Origin: Symbiodinium natans | Lineage: Eukaryota > Sar > Dinophyceae > Suessiales > Symbiodiniaceae | NCBI GenBank assembly: GCA_905221605.1 | Contig: CAJNDS010000735.1 | Span: 566,001-630,000 of the forward strand | DNA length: 64,000 bases | Direction: 5' to 3' | Part shown: positions 21,290 to 31,612 of the stretch, piece after piece | Layout: each line of letters opens with the position of its first letter | How positions within the stretch are numbered: position 1 is the stretch's first letter | Translations under genes and position numbers: made by a program | The notes under the pieces: generated by a model | What the model was told of the DNA's origin: nothing | Database searches by the model: none | What the model saw: the letters and a program-made list of their open reading frames with translations, nothing else

Positions 21290-22034
21290 TAGGGTTCAGG
21301 GTTTAGGGTTTAGGGTTTAGGGTTCAGGGTTTAGGGTTTAGGGTTTAGGGTTTAGGGTTTAGGGTTTAGGGTTTAGGGTTTAGGGTTTAGGGTTTAGGGG
21401 TTAGGGTTCTCTTGCTCAGTTTTCATACGCCAACTACCCATCATCAAGAGGACTTATAAGTACATGTGAGCCCTACAGAACCTACATAAACCCTAAACCC
21501 TAAACCCCCCTAAACCCTAAACCCTAAACCCTAAACCCTAAACCCTGAAACCTCCAGAGGACCCACGCCGCGCGCGGGCGCGCCAACCGCGGGACTATCG
21601 AAGAACTGAGCCGCCCCAAGAGCCATGAGGCGGGAAAGAGGTGGTTTAGGGTGTAAAGCTTAGGGTTTAGGGCTTGGGGCTTGGGGCTTGGGGCTTGGGT
21701 TTAGGGTTTAGGGTTTAGGGTTTAGGGTTTGGGGTTTAGGGTTTAGGGTTTAGGGTTTAGGGTTTAGGGTTTAGGGTTTAGGGTTTAGGGTTTAGGGCCC
21801 AACGAGGTGCAGTCTTCCAAGCCTTAGGCTTTGGAGGCAGGTGCTTGAGACATTGTGTTTTCCCTTGAGACAGTTTTAAAGGGCCGACCCTTGGGGCTTA
21901 GGATTTAGAGTTTAGGGTTTAGGGTTTAGGGGGGTTTAGGGTTTAGGGTTTAGGGGGGTTTAGGGTTTAGGGTTTAGGGTTTAGGGTTTAGGGTTTAGGG
22001 TTTAGGGTTTAGGGTTTAGGGTTTAGGGTTTAAG
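21290..22034. repeat. Cluster of TTTAGGG arrays
   Basis: Arrays at 21290-21405, 21640-21797 and 21900-22034 with a CCCTAAA array at 21488-21548 between. The GC-rich blocks between them are short; one (21550-21625) is Arg/Pro-rich in a + frame. Confidence 0.9.
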
Positions 22035-22068
22035 GTCTTGGGATGGTCTTGGGCTTCCATTGTTGTAG

Positions 22069-22110
22069 CAAGAAACGCTGAAGCTGTTTGTTCGGCTCGT
22101 TGTTGGAGAA
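22069..22110 (+). CDS. 42-nt exon candidate
   Basis: Between TTGTTGTAG and GTACGTCC there are exactly 14 codons, QETLKLFVRLVVGE, in phase 0 with a good donor. Unknown protein. Confidence 0.5.
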
Positions 22111-22270
22111 GTACGTCCAGGATGAAGGGCTTTCAGCATTTCAGCGTCTGATAGCGTGCGGTGAACTGTTGATAGGGTTGAGGGTGGACTAGCGGACTTC
22201 ACGGTTTGCGGGTGCCTGGGTTTCGTGCTTGGGGGTGTTATAGAGCGGGTTGCATGGAAGGAGGTACTAG

Positions 22271-22374
22271 GACCGGGAGTAGGTAGGCCCTCATTCCCTT
22301 TTTCAGGGCTTGGGTTGCCTTAAGCCCCTTTAAGCCACAAAGGGTACTCTGTTTATTCCCAGGCTACTCTTGAG
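22271..22374 (+). mobile_element. Family B element, copy 2
   Basis: GACCGGGAGTAGG at the left and CCAGGCTACTCTTGAG at the right. The TTTATTCCCAG just inside the right end acts as acceptor of the next exon. Confidence 0.7.
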
Positions 22375-22601
22375 TTTAGGGTATGAAGGAACGCTTTCGC
22401 ACACGAAGGTGAAGTTCCCGACTCCAGATCGTCGCCCCTGGTGTATCCCACGCCCTAAAGACCGAAAGCCTGATGCTGCTGCTTCTATCCCGAACCCCAT
22501 AGAACTTTGCATCGTAAGAAAACCTCGAACCCTCATGAACAAAGCTACGCTTGTGGCGATGAGCTTCAACGATTTCTGCTGGAAGGTTTTTGCCCCGCTA
22601 G
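22363..22601 (+). CDS. Long exon (79 codons), unknown protein
   Basis: One of the longest exons seen. It starts inside the family B right end (G plus CTA CTC TTG) and ends CCGCTAG before GTCCCT. The peptide is rich in Pro/Lys (KVKFPTPDRRPWCIPRPKDR) and then has a hydrophobic C-terminal part (NKATLVAMSFNDFCWKVFAP). The overlapping minus frame is less protein-like. Function unknown. Confidence 0.65.
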
Positions 22602-22620
22602 GTCCCTAAACCCAAACTCT

Positions 22621-22735
22621 TGGTAGCCCAGTGGTACCCCATTACCCTTTTTGCTTTTTTGTTTTGGGTTCCCTTATTTATAAAATTCACAACCCAAAAA
22701 AGGGTGCCCTTATTATAAGATGGCTACTGGGCTAA
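22621..22735 (+). mobile_element. Family F element, copy 1
   Basis: TTGGTAGCCCAGTGGTACCC at the left and GATGGCTACTGGGCTA at the right; inner CCCTTATT and AAAAAGGGTGCCC. Copies at 39.1 and 52.6 kb. Confidence 0.75.
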
Positions 22736-22897
22736 AAAGAGCTCAACTTCCCGGCGCTTTAAAAACAGCGGCGCGGGGGGGAGTGAATAATGTTAGCCGC
22801 ATGGGGGGGAGTGAAGCATATAGACACTGTACTACAGGCTTTTATTGGGGACTACGAGATAGGGATCCTCTTCCTCCATTTCTTCTTTTTACTGGAT

Positions 22898-22999
22898 CTT
22901 GGAGTACTATACTTGAATACTTGTTTTTGGTCTTGGGCTCCCATTATCGCTAATTATACCTGAAAAGTATATACTATTTTTCCAGGGTCTACTCCAAAG
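22898..22999 (+). mobile_element. Family C element, copy 2
   Basis: CTTGGAGTACTATACTT at the left and TTTTTCCAGGGTCTACTCCAAAG at the right. Confidence 0.75.
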
Positions 23000-23137
23000 C
23001 TAAGTTTGTTGGAAACTGGCAGGCGCTGTACCAAGCTCTGAATGACTATGGCCGCGTGCTAGACGCCCGGGCTGCCGCCAACTCCCTGGCAGCATTGGCT
23101 CCTGGGCCTAAAGCAATCAATGAATCTTGGTTTTGGA
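22986..23137 (+). CDS. Exon between two family C elements
   Basis: Starts after TTTTTCCAG in the same phase as the exon that follows family C at 11.06 kb (G GTC TAC TCC AAA). Fifty codons follow: AKFVGNWQALYQALNDYGRV, an Ala-rich helix, then APGPKAINESWFW, up to the GTACTC of the next family C copy. Unknown, helical protein. Confidence 0.65.
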
Positions 23138-23212
23138 GTACTCTACTTTAATACTTTTTGTTGGGTTCTGGGTTCCGAGTTTAGCTACTTATGCCTAAAG
23201 AAGTCTAGGGGC
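23131..23212 (+). mobile_element. Family C element, copy 3, right end lost
   Basis: The left end TTTTGGAGTACTCTACTTT is intact; sequence similarity fades after CTACTTATGCCTAAAGAAGT and the right terminus is absent. Confidence 0.6.
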
Positions 23213-23221
23213 AGTACGTGG

Positions 23222-23470
23222 GTGTACGATCATAAGGGGACGCCCCCCAATATAGACCCCCAAATAGTAGGACCCCCATATATGAAGAACAACAGTAAGG
23301 TGCCCCTAATATCGTCATTAAAATACCGGATATGGGTGCGGAGCATTTGGGGATGAGATGAATATAGGGGCCGGAATAAATACGAATAGTATTCCCTTAA
23401 GTATGGTCCCGACATAAGTAAAACGATCACAACCCCCAAAACCTTATTCGAACTAATTATTAAGGCCCCT
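23222..23470. mobile_element. Two adjoining palindromic elements
   Basis: 23222-23350 has GGGGACGCCCCCCAATATAGA and inverted relatives of the 28.6 and 33.6 kb elements. 23365-23470 (AAAACGATCACAACCCCCAAAACC) resembles a segment at 54.2-54.3 kb. A coding-like block (ISKARLDAARATSKVREG) follows at about 23480-23570. Confidence 0.5.
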
Positions 23471-23947
23471 GGAGCACTCCTTCAACAATCGCTCCAATCT
23501 CCAAGGCCCGCCTGGACGCTGCCCGCGCCACCTCAAAGGTGCGCGAAGGCTCGTGTGCTCCTTCGGCGGCTTTGCTTTTTTAGGGTTTAGGGGTTTAGGG
23601 CATAGGGTTTAGGGTTTAAGGTTTAGGGTGTTGCCGAGGGTAATTAGCCCGTATGCCTTCAAAGTACAGGAAACATGCTTGATATTCCGATTTCGCCTTT
23701 TTCAGGGTGTATGGGCTAGTCTTGGTAAAGGCGTTTAAGGTTTATGACTTTATGGTTTCCTTTCGTCAAGTTGACGAGGGACTAGCAATGTGGGCCTTGG
23801 CTTGTGGACTTGCACTTCCATTAAGAACTAATCTTGTTTCGTGTTTGTTTATACAAAAACCTAAGGGGAAAAGATTCCTGTGTTTTTTACTCTAAGGGGT
23901 ACATGCTCCACCCCCCAGGCCAATGGCGCCCTACACCCTCAACCTGA

Positions 23948-24084
23948 GGGATTCTTGGGAATAGTTTTCAACTTTTGGGTACTGTAATTTCTAAGAAGCA
24001 GCTAACTTTTATTTTTGTTGGTACTTTAATGCTTAAAACGCAGCTAAAATTGTCATTTTGCTAGGGTTCCAACTTCAGTATAGC
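23948..24084 (+). mobile_element. Family G element, copy 2
   Basis: Two TACTTTAAT/TACTGTAAT segments followed by ATTTTGCTAG and GGTTCCAACTTCAGTATAG. Confidence 0.65.
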
Positions 24085-24180
24085 TACCCCAAGCTCATTG
24101 TCGCAGGGGCAAGGCCATCACGGGGTGAGGGCGTCCGCACTCCGGCTGCTGATGCCGCGACCGCCGAGGCTGCTTCGTAG
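24065..24180 (+). CDS. Terminal exon, unknown protein
   Basis: Begins after the family G acceptor TTTTGCTAG. The frame FQLQYSYPKLIVAGARPSRG continues through an Ala/Thr-rich tail to a TAG at 24178. A family E element follows 14 bases later. The earlier exons at 22.36 and 22.99 kb may belong to the same gene. Confidence 0.6.
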
Positions 24181-24193
24181 TAAGGCATTGACA

Positions 24194-24361
24194 TTGGGAT
24201 GTTCCCCCTAATACGAACAGCTCCTTAGTAGTGATGATATTAGGGGGGCGGATTATAATCCCAATTAAGGACTGTCAGTGTGGTTCTTAGTAGTGACTAT
24301 GTTAGGGTGTATTATAAAATCCCAATTAAGGACTGTCATTGTGAGGGGGAACATCCCAACA
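24194..24361. mobile_element. Family E element, copy 2
   Basis: TTGGGATGTTCCCCCTAATA at the left and GGGGGAACATCCCAA at the right; the inner TTAAGGACTGTCA segment occurs twice. Confidence 0.7.
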
Positions 24362-24399
24362 TTGACAGTTTAAGTGCCCTCGAATTCCATTCAGGATCT

Positions 24400-25120
24400 G
24401 GTATGTAGCTTAGAGACCCGGCAGCGGGGGGGAGGGCGGCACTGGTAGGATGCCCTAAGAGGTTCTACGTAAACAAATGTTGTACTAGTTGAGTAAGATG
24501 TGTCAAATCGGGCCAATTACCATTGATGTAGGTAATTTCCACAATAGAGGCACCTCTCCCAAACATAGTATACTCCCTCCCTACATACATTACCTTAATT
24601 CTCGGAAAGCCTCCATTTCGCTGATGCTGTCTTCGCGCTCCTGCAATTTCTGGACCCGTGTCCGCGACGCTCGACTCAAGCCCGAAGGCCCTGAACCCTG
24701 AATCTTTTTCCGTACAAGTAGTAAGAGTAAAATGACAACAGCAATCAAAGTAGCACACCCATATTCATGAGATAGAACTGATACAACAGTAGTCCTTAGT
24801 AGAATAAGAGTGTAATCGGAATAGTGCAAATGTACTCCTATAGTGGGAATAAGAGTTTCCGTCTTCGTCATCACCATCGTCATCAATTATCATCATTTTC
24901 TTCTTCATCATCATCACCAACCCTAAACGCCTAAACCCTAAACCCCAAACCCTAAACCAGGGAAACCTCGCCAAGCGGCTGAAAAGCGTCCTGGACCACC
25001 AGGAGGCCTTGGAAACTCCTCCTAGGCTTTACGTTTGGGGGGGGGGGGGGGGGTTCGGGGGGTTCGGGGTTGGGGGGGGGGGTTGGGGGGGGTAAGATGG
25101 GCACTTAGAGGCTATGCTTG
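24400..25120. other. No gene supported
   Basis: Contains a CATCAT-rich tract (24870-24920), a short CCCTAAA stretch, and poly-G clusters at 25037-25095. Confidence 0.5.
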
Positions 25121-25679
25121 TCAACAAGTCAGGAAACACAGAATAGGCGCAACGCACCCGCAGAATAGATGCAATGCACCCTTAGCATCAGCATAGTGTG
25201 TCAGGGGCGCGGAGCACGCGGAGGGCACGGAGCGCGCGGAGGGCGCGGAGCGCGTGGAGCTCGCGGAGGGCGCAGGTCGCGGAAGGTTACTACTGTACCC
25301 CTTCAACTGGATACATCGCGCTCTGAAGTCCTTCCTTGTCTTGTCCACATATACCGCCGGACACCCGACTTCCGAGAGAAGAGAAGAAATCGCCAGCTCC
25401 ACCCAGCGCAAGCGCAAGATGAAGACAGGCGGAGCCCGGCAACCGCGCTGGAAGCCAGGGAAGACTCGGAACATGTCCTTAGATGCACCGACCGTGCCAG
25501 AGCACGATCGGCGAGCCAAGGCACCTGACCTGCCGGAGAGGACATACACTAGACCTAAGGTCGAAGCGAAGCCAAGCAACACAGCAGAACAGTAAAAGAG
25601 AAGCAGCGCGCTCCCAAAAGACCCGAACCCTGCCCAGGAGGGAACAAGAGAAGGGGCAGCGACCGAACGCAAGCGAGCA

Positions 25680-26441
25680 TCAAGGGCAAGAGAACCCGGA
25701 AAGCCCGCCAAAACCCTCAGCGATCCCAGGAGAGGAAGAAGGCTTCAGCAGCCTCAGTCGTGTTGCACACAAGTGCGCCAGTGCCTTAGAGTTGCCCCAA
25801 CCAAGTCGAGACGCAAGAACGGTCCTAGGCCTAGGAAGCGGCGGGGGATTCCCCGGGCAATCCCAGCAGAGATGATCCCAGTGTCCAAGCGCAGCACTGC
25901 ACCAAGGACAACTGACGTCACCATCATCATGGAGGTGCCGTTTGGCACGGGAAAAGGCGGCACCGCAGAGGATGGTGAAGTGATTCCTATCAGCGAGCGC
26001 CGCCTGGCGAACATCTTTGCACGTCGATTCAGAGTAGGTAGCATCTCGACAGAGCCTGCTATCACGATGCGCTTTGCAAAGCCAGGATCGAAACAACATC
26101 CGACGCCAGCCTTCACGGAGCACATGCGCAGTGGCATTGTCAACAGGGACCAGAGCCCTCTGAGGACCCAAAGCAACGCGAAGCGGCCCTGAAGTCCAAG
26201 TCCACTGCCCAGGCGCAGGAAGGAAGCCAAGGCGCTTCATGCCAACACGGACGACACGAGCCCATGCACTGTTCCACGCAGGCAGAGGAGCACAGCCGAC
26301 GCAGCCCCATGATTTGGTCAAAGGCAGAGCGAAAGACAAGAGAGGCCTGATGACCGAGCAAGATCTTGCGCAAGCCAACATCACCTTGCCCATCAACCGA
26401 ATGTCGCGCTCCCCGTCCGCGCTCCCCCTCCTTGTCCTCAC
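25680..26441 (-). pseudogene. C-terminal part of a non-LTR-type retroelement protein
   Basis: A 253-codon minus-strand frame. Near its end it carries a zinc-ribbon-like motif, CPWCSAALGHWDHLCWDCP (C-x2-C, H, C), and then the pattern RTVLASRLGWGNSKALAHLC with a Leu-rich tail. A Cys/His knuckle after the RNase H region followed by RxGW is characteristic of reverse-transcriptase polyproteins abundant in dinoflagellates. No reverse transcriptase catalytic box is visible upstream; a second frame (to 26748) holds possible continuation, implying a frameshift or truncation. The 25121-25711 minus frame is probably 3' sequence. Confidence 0.55.
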
Positions 26442-27000
26442 CCCCCCCGAACCCGTCCGTCAAACGCGCATCCATGCATGATGCATGCACCCCCCTCCCT
26501 TGACCGTGTCGTCTCCATGGCCTCCCGTCAAAATTCATTCCGTCCGACACTCCGTGGCCTCTTTCCTCAGAAAGCGATCCGATATAGAATGCCTTCCGCG
26601 TTGAAGCGCCAAACGAGAACCCAATCCTAGAGAGATTTTCGGGAAGAATGCAGGGGGGTTTGGGGGCGGGGGGGGGGGGAGGGATTCGGGGGTTGGGGGG
26701 GTAAGGGTTGGGGGTTCGAGGTTCAGGGTTCAACAGAAGCAGCTGCACGCGCTTTCAAACATCACACACTGACAAAAAGAGACTCCTAAACCCAAACCCC
26801 TCTCAAACCCCCCCACGAAAAAACGGAGGATCTACCACCCCTAGCCGTGGCCAACCTTCTTTGGCCGGCGACCTGGAGTGGCGTTCAGGGAGTTTGTGTT
26901 GAATTTAGGGTGTGGGAGTTTGGGTTTAAGGGTTAAGGGTTAAGGGTAAAGGGTTTAGGGTTTAGGGTTTAGGGTTTAGGGTTTAGGGTTTAGAGTCGGG

Positions 27001-27066
27001 GCCTTGCCGAGCAAGGGTTGCCTCCCTGATCGTGAGAGTCCTGCCGTTCGCTCTGAACCCGGGCAC
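27001..27066 (+). CDS. Exon candidate
   Basis: 22 codons (ALPSKGCLPDRESPAVRSEP, GH) before GTTATACC, immediately after a TTTAGGG array. Confidence 0.4.
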
Positions 27067-27383
27067 GTTATACCCGATCTAAGAATCTAGGGCGCAGGAT
27101 ATGTAAGACTGCAGGCGCGAGGGGTGCAGCAGATACCAGAACGCCTGTAGGATTTCAGTGCACTCACCACGCTTGGGCAAGCCATAAACCCTACACCCTA
27201 CTGTCCCAAGCTAAACACCCATATTTAACCCTAAACCTCAAACCCTAAAGCTCCCAAAACCCTAAAAACCTAACACCCTTAATACCATCAAAACCCTTAA
27301 GCCCTTTAACCTTTACACCCTTCAACCCCTAAACCCTCAACCCTAAACCCTCAACCCTAACCCTTGACCTTACAGTATTTGCT

Positions 27384-27462
27384 TCCACCCTAAACCCTAA
27401 ACCCTAAACCCTAAACCCTAAACCCTAAACCCTAAACCCTAAACCCTAAACCCTACACCCCC
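27384..27462. repeat. CCCTAAA array
   Basis: About 11 units; a poly-pyrimidine stretch and then an exon follow. Confidence 0.9.
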
Positions 27463-27476
27463 GCCCCCCCTCCGAG

Positions 27477-27540
27477 TCGGTGTTGGGATCAAGGTCGCTG
27501 GCCAAGCTAACGGCTCGCGAGCCGCTTCGAGGTCGCAATG
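27477..27540 (+). CDS. Exon candidate
   Basis: After CCTCCGAG, 21 codons (SVLGSRSLAKLTAREPLRGR, N) and G before GTGTAGGG, where a telomere-type variant supplies the donor. Confidence 0.5.
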
Positions 27541-27544
27541 GTGT

Positions 27545-27760
27545 AGGGCTTAGGGTTTAGGGTTTTAAGTTGAGAGGTCAGGGTTAGGGTTTAGGGTTTA
27601 GGGTCTAGGGTCTAGGGTTTAGGGTTTAGGGTTTAGGGTTTAGGGTTTAGGGTTTAGGGTTTAGGGTTTAGGGTTTAGGGTTTAGGGTGTATCGTTTAGG
27701 GTTTAGGATTTAGGGTTTAGGGTGTAGGGTTTAGGTTCTAGGGTTTAGTGTTTAGGATTT
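27545..27760. repeat. Long TTTAGGG array with mixed variants
   Basis: Roughly 28 units including TCTAGGG, TGTAGGG and TTTAGGA. Confidence 0.9.
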
Positions 27761-27813
27761 AGGTCATTGAGTACCAAGCTTAATTTGGAGAATCTCTTGT
27801 CCCTTGCTTACAG

Positions 27814-27850
27814 CTCAGGCCAACAGAATGTTGAGGATGGTTGCGCGGAA
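27814..27850 (+). CDS. Small exon candidate
   Basis: Follows a good polypyrimidine acceptor (CCCTTGCTTACAG). Reads QANRMLRMVAR and ends AA before GC. Confidence 0.4.
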
Positions 27851-28167
27851 GCCTTAAACCCTAAAGCCTAAAACCCTAAACCCCAAATCTTAAACCCTAC
27901 CCTCATACCCTAAACCCTGAACCCTAAACCTTCAGGCTCTACATGGGTCCAGAGCTCATTTTGACCTCTTTTTGGGGTTTAGATTCATCAGGCTGCAGGC
28001 TTTAGGGCTTACCGCTGGGGATTTGTGAATTGGTAAGGTTTTATGGGTTGCAGCGGTTCCCGCGTGTAAAAAACCACAACCCAGAAGATCAAATTCACCA
28101 TGACCTAGTTGTTACTCGTAGTTCGTCGGGCTCCAGGTTGAGGACGCATGGCTTGCCTAAAACTTGA

Positions 28168-28240
28168 TCAGTGTTAGGGATCCTTTTTACTTTTTGGGTT
28201 ATGGGCTTTCTTATATATAAGCAAAAAGGATCCTTTTTTC
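28168..28240. repeat. Palindrome GGATCCTTTTT...AAAAAGGATCC
   Basis: Arms GGGATCCTTTTTACTTTTT and AGCAAAAAGGATCCTTTTTT flank TTATATATAAG. Probable further inverted-repeat element, single copy seen. Confidence 0.55.
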
Positions 28241-28611
28241 TTCCTAGGGGAACAGAGATTAAGACAAGGCTACAACTTCGATGCAGTTCTTCTTGTGTGC
28301 GCGAAGTTGAGTCTTAGGTTTTCGGTCCTAGGGTTTCCTAGGGCAGCAGGCAACAATCTCAATGGAACTACATTTGAGCAGGGTCTCTAGGCTAAGCTGT
28401 ATCCACCCATGCCAGAGATATGGATTTGTACTTAGAAGCTCCTCTGCTGTGCATATTGAAAGTAGTAGAACTACAACTGCACCATATGTGATCAGGCTTC
28501 TGATCGCAGCCTTTTTATCTTGCAAAGGGAGCATACTGGCCGGCACTTCAAAGAAACTCGAAACCCTAAACCGCAAACCTCTAAACCCTTAACCCTAAAC
28601 CCTAAAACCTA

Positions 28612-28738
28612 CATGGGGGGGTTTACGAAAATTAGCGACCCCTTAATATAGTCCCCCAAGTAGTAGGGCCACCCTAGACCCTAAACCCTAAACCCTAAAC
28701 CCTAAACCCTAAACCCTAAACCCCATTTTCGTAACCCT
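28612..28738. mobile_element. Family L element with nested CCCTAAA array
   Basis: GGGTTTACGAAAATTAG at the left and CATTTTCGTAACCCTCC at the right are inverted; a CCCTAAA array (28675-28725) replaces much of the right interior. Confidence 0.65.
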
Positions 28739-29119
28739 CCACACAAGAATCCAGGTTCGGGCAGCTAACGCAAGGTGCCTGCCAGAGAGTTGTGGCCTCT
28801 GTGCGTCTCGGCCGGATGGTTAGGGCTTACAGGGTTTAGGGTTTCGGGTTTCGGGTTTAGGGTTTAGGGTTTAGGATTTAGGGTTTAGGGCTTAGGGTTT
28901 AGGGTTTAGGATTTAGGGTTTAGGGTTTCCCGTCCTTCGCCCATCATGCAGCCAGGGGCCCTGGGACTCTGCCTCCCTCTCTCACTCTCTGGGTAGGGGT
29001 GTCCGTCGCTGTCCGGGATCCGGGCATTCCTAAACTTTCTTAGGGTTTAGGGTTCAGGGTTTAGGCAGTGTCCTGCAGTATTCCTAAACCACACTGTCGC
29101 ACACATGCAGAGAAGCTAG

Positions 29120-29221
29120 GACCAGGAGTAGGCCCTTTTTTCCTGTTTGTAGCTTTGGGGTTCCCTTATAATCCCCTTGAACCCAAAAGGGCTACCCTTT
29201 TTCCTAGGTTACTCCTGGGTC
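29120..29221. mobile_element. Family B element, copy 3
   Basis: GACCAGGAGTAGG...GGTTACTCCTGGGTC, flanked by CTAG on both sides. Confidence 0.8.
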
Positions 29222-29543
29222 TAGTAAGCAATATAGGTATATCATCCATACGATTACACCTTTATGTGTACAGTACCCAAGACCCTCAGCCGACGGGCGT
29301 CTACGTTCAAGGCCCGCCCAGCCAGCGGCCCACAAATCGCAGCACTACTTTGCCTCTACTCTACATGACTTCCAGCCAGCAGAACCACCAACCCAACAAG
29401 CAACGAGTACCAGGGTTTAGCGTTTGGGGTTTAGGGTCCCAACTTGTAAACCCCAAGCCGTGAACCCTAAACCCTGCAGCCCTAAACCCCAAACCCTAAG
29501 CCCTAAATCCTAAGCCCTAAGCCCTAAGCCCTAAACCCTACAG

Positions 29544-29770
29544 GCCAAAGCTCACGGCTCGTGACCTTTCGACCGCGCTTTGGGCCCTGGCGGTGCTGGT
29601 TGCGGATGCTGGATTCAGGCACAGTTGTGTAAGTTTGTCTTTAGGGTTTAGGGTTTAGGGTTTAGGGTTTAGGGTTTAGGGTTTAGGGTTTAGGGCTACC
29701 CGTTACACCCCAGACCATAGTCAGCAAGCTGTTGAATGGCCCCTGCGGCGACCGGACCATGAGCTGGGAG
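29544..29770 (+). CDS. Two-exon OPR/RAP-like segment
   Basis: Exon 1 (29544-29628) follows CTACAG, reads PKLTARDLSTALWALAVLVA and then DAGFRHSC, and ends before a textbook GTAAGT. Exon 2 (29714-29770) follows CCCCAG in phase 0 and reads TIVSKLLNGPCGDRTMSWE. The pattern S-x-x-LWALA-x-L is typical of the helical repeats of OPR/RAP-domain organellar RNA-binding proteins, which are numerous in dinoflagellates. Similar exons occur at 31.5, 35.9, 39.6 and 47.4 kb; whether they form one gene is not known. Confidence 0.6.
29629..29713 (+). other. Predicted 85-bp intron with TTTAGGG core
   Basis: GTAAGTTTGTCT, then about eight TTTAGGG units, then GCTACCCGTTACACCCCAG. Canonical donor, pyrimidine-containing acceptor, phase 0 on both sides. 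Confidence 0.65.
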
Positions 29771-30391
29771 TCCCAAACTCCAAAGCCCGCAAATCCTCAA
29801 CTTGGTCCTTAACCCCCACATAATTTAGGGTTTTGGGGTTTTAGGGTTTAGGGTTTAGGGCTTAGGGCTTTTGATGTTCATCTTAGGTTTCTGGTGAGGC
29901 CACAGCAGCCTGGGTATTGAGGTTTGTTCCATGGGCTCTCAACCTTATGTCATCCTAAACCTAGGCCCTCAAACCCTAAACCCTAGACATCCCTAAACCC
30001 TAAACCTTAAACCCTAAACCCTCTCTCCCAGCATGGGGGTAGCCCTTGATATGCCCCCAAATGCTATATGGTGAGTTCTCTAAATTCAGGTCCCTTTTGA
30101 GTACCCGAACTGTTAGGCTGCCTTGTATTTAAAAGCAACCCCAAAAGGACCCGAATGTAGACAATCGATTTTTGGAACCCCCAAAGAGGGGCACCCTGAT
30201 TGTCCTGTCCAGGTCGCAGTAAACCCTAGACCCTAAACCCTGAACCCTAAATTCGGGTTTGGGGGGAGGTGGGGCGGGGGACCCGGTAATCTTGAACTTG
30301 GGGATCTCGGAAATGGAGGCTCGGTGCACGCACTGCCTCCACGTACCTGTCTGGTACATACTTGGGCCCTAGCAAAGCTCTATATCTATAG

Positions 30392-30495
30392 GACCTGGAG
30401 TAGGCCCTTATTTCCTCTTTTATGGTTGGGGTTCCCTTGTACTCCCCTTAAAACCAAAAAGGGCACCCTTTTTATTCCTAGGTTACTCCTGGGTC
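30392..30495. mobile_element. Family B element, copy 4
   Basis: GACCTGGAGTAGGCCC at the left and GGTTACTCCTGGGTC at the right, with TAG on both sides. Confidence 0.75.
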
Positions 30496-30879
30496 TAGAT
30501 ATGTTCGGAAGCAGGACACTTGAAGGCCCAATCAAACAGGCCACCCCTGCTGCAGTTTGGGGGTTAGGGTTTAGGACTTAGGGTGCAGGAACAGTTTAGC
30601 CCGCTGGAATTCCAGGCGTTTTTTTTTAATGGAAAGCGCAGTGCGCGTTGTTACCCTAAACCCTAAACCCTAGACCCCAAACCCCAAACCCCAAACCCTA
30701 AACCCTAAACCCTAAACCCTGCTTCCAAGCCAGGGGACCAGGGCGGCACCAGCTGCAGCAGTCGCTGCTGCTGCCCTTGAAGACCTTGGCGGATGGAGCT
30801 TCGGCTGATTTTGGTTGGCACTTCGGGAGCAGCCAAATGACCAAGTGACTTAGGGATTCTTGGGGTTTAGGGTTTGGGG

Positions 30880-30970
30880 ATTTGGGTTTAAGGTTTTTTT
30901 GTGGGGGTACTAGAATTCCTAAGAAGCAGCTAGAACTATATTTGTTGCTTCGGTTCCAAGTTCAGTATAG
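30880..30970 (+). mobile_element. Family G element, copy 3 (shortened)
   Basis: One TACTAGAATTCCTAAGAAGC segment and the tail GGTTCCAAGTTCAGTATAG; lacks the second TACTTTAAT repeat. Confidence 0.55.
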
Positions 30971-31043
30971 AATACACCCTTTATAGAGGACGCCTCGACC
31001 CTAAACGCGTGACATGAGCCGGAGCGCAGCTAAAATCTTAGGT

Positions 31044-31200
31044 TCATTTCATGGTCCTGAACTAGGGGGCCCTTTATATGCCTTATATACCCTATACAAC
31101 CAAGGGCCCATACTTCAAAATCCCTTAAAGAAGGCAAGGGGCCGTATTAAGGGGACATATAACCACCCTTAGAGAAAGGAGCGGAGGTTTCTCGAGGCCA
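31044..31200. mobile_element. Family H element, copy 1
   Basis: TTCATGGTCC near the left, GGGCCCTTTATAT and CAAGGGCCCATACTT inside. The relative at 58.74-58.87 kb shares TTTCATGGTCC and AGGGCCCATACT. Confidence 0.5.
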
Positions 31201-31540
31201 GTAACTTATGGTAGCCTTGCCCTGTCCATGCCGCCACCGACTCCATACGTGCAAGATGTGGGCCCTGGTGCAGCCATGATAGGGTAGAGGGTGTAGAGGT
31301 GTAAGGGTGTAGGGATGTTTAGGTGTGTAGGGGTGTAGGGGTGTAGGGTTTACTTATGTTCACTTCGTCTCCAGACGGCCTATGCACATTCTTAAACGCC
31401 TTGCACTGTAAATCAACCGTTTCCCAATTCCTAAGCAAAACTTTGAAACTGCCTTAGCCACTCAGCCCTTCTTGGAAAACCCTAAAACCCTAAACCCGAA
31501 ACCCCAAACCCTAAACCCGAAACCCTAAACCCTGTCTCAG

Positions 31541-31612
31541 GACGTCAGCTGGAGGGTGTCAACCTCACGCAGTCGCTGTGGGCGGCTGCCAAGTTGGCAG
31601 AACACGGCGCAG
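31541..31612 (+). CDS. OPR/RAP-like exon
   Basis: After TGTCTCAG,the frame reads RQLEGVNLTQSLWAAAKLAE, then HGAE, ending GAAG before a GC-type donor. NLTQSLWAAAKL matches the helical-repeat pattern seen at 29.5 kb. Confidence 0.6.

Noticed and set aside
25121..25711. 196-codon minus-strand ORF beside the retroelement remnant
   Set aside because: Part of it is a GCGCGGAGG-type tandem repeat; it overlaps two + frames and looks like retroelement 3' sequence.
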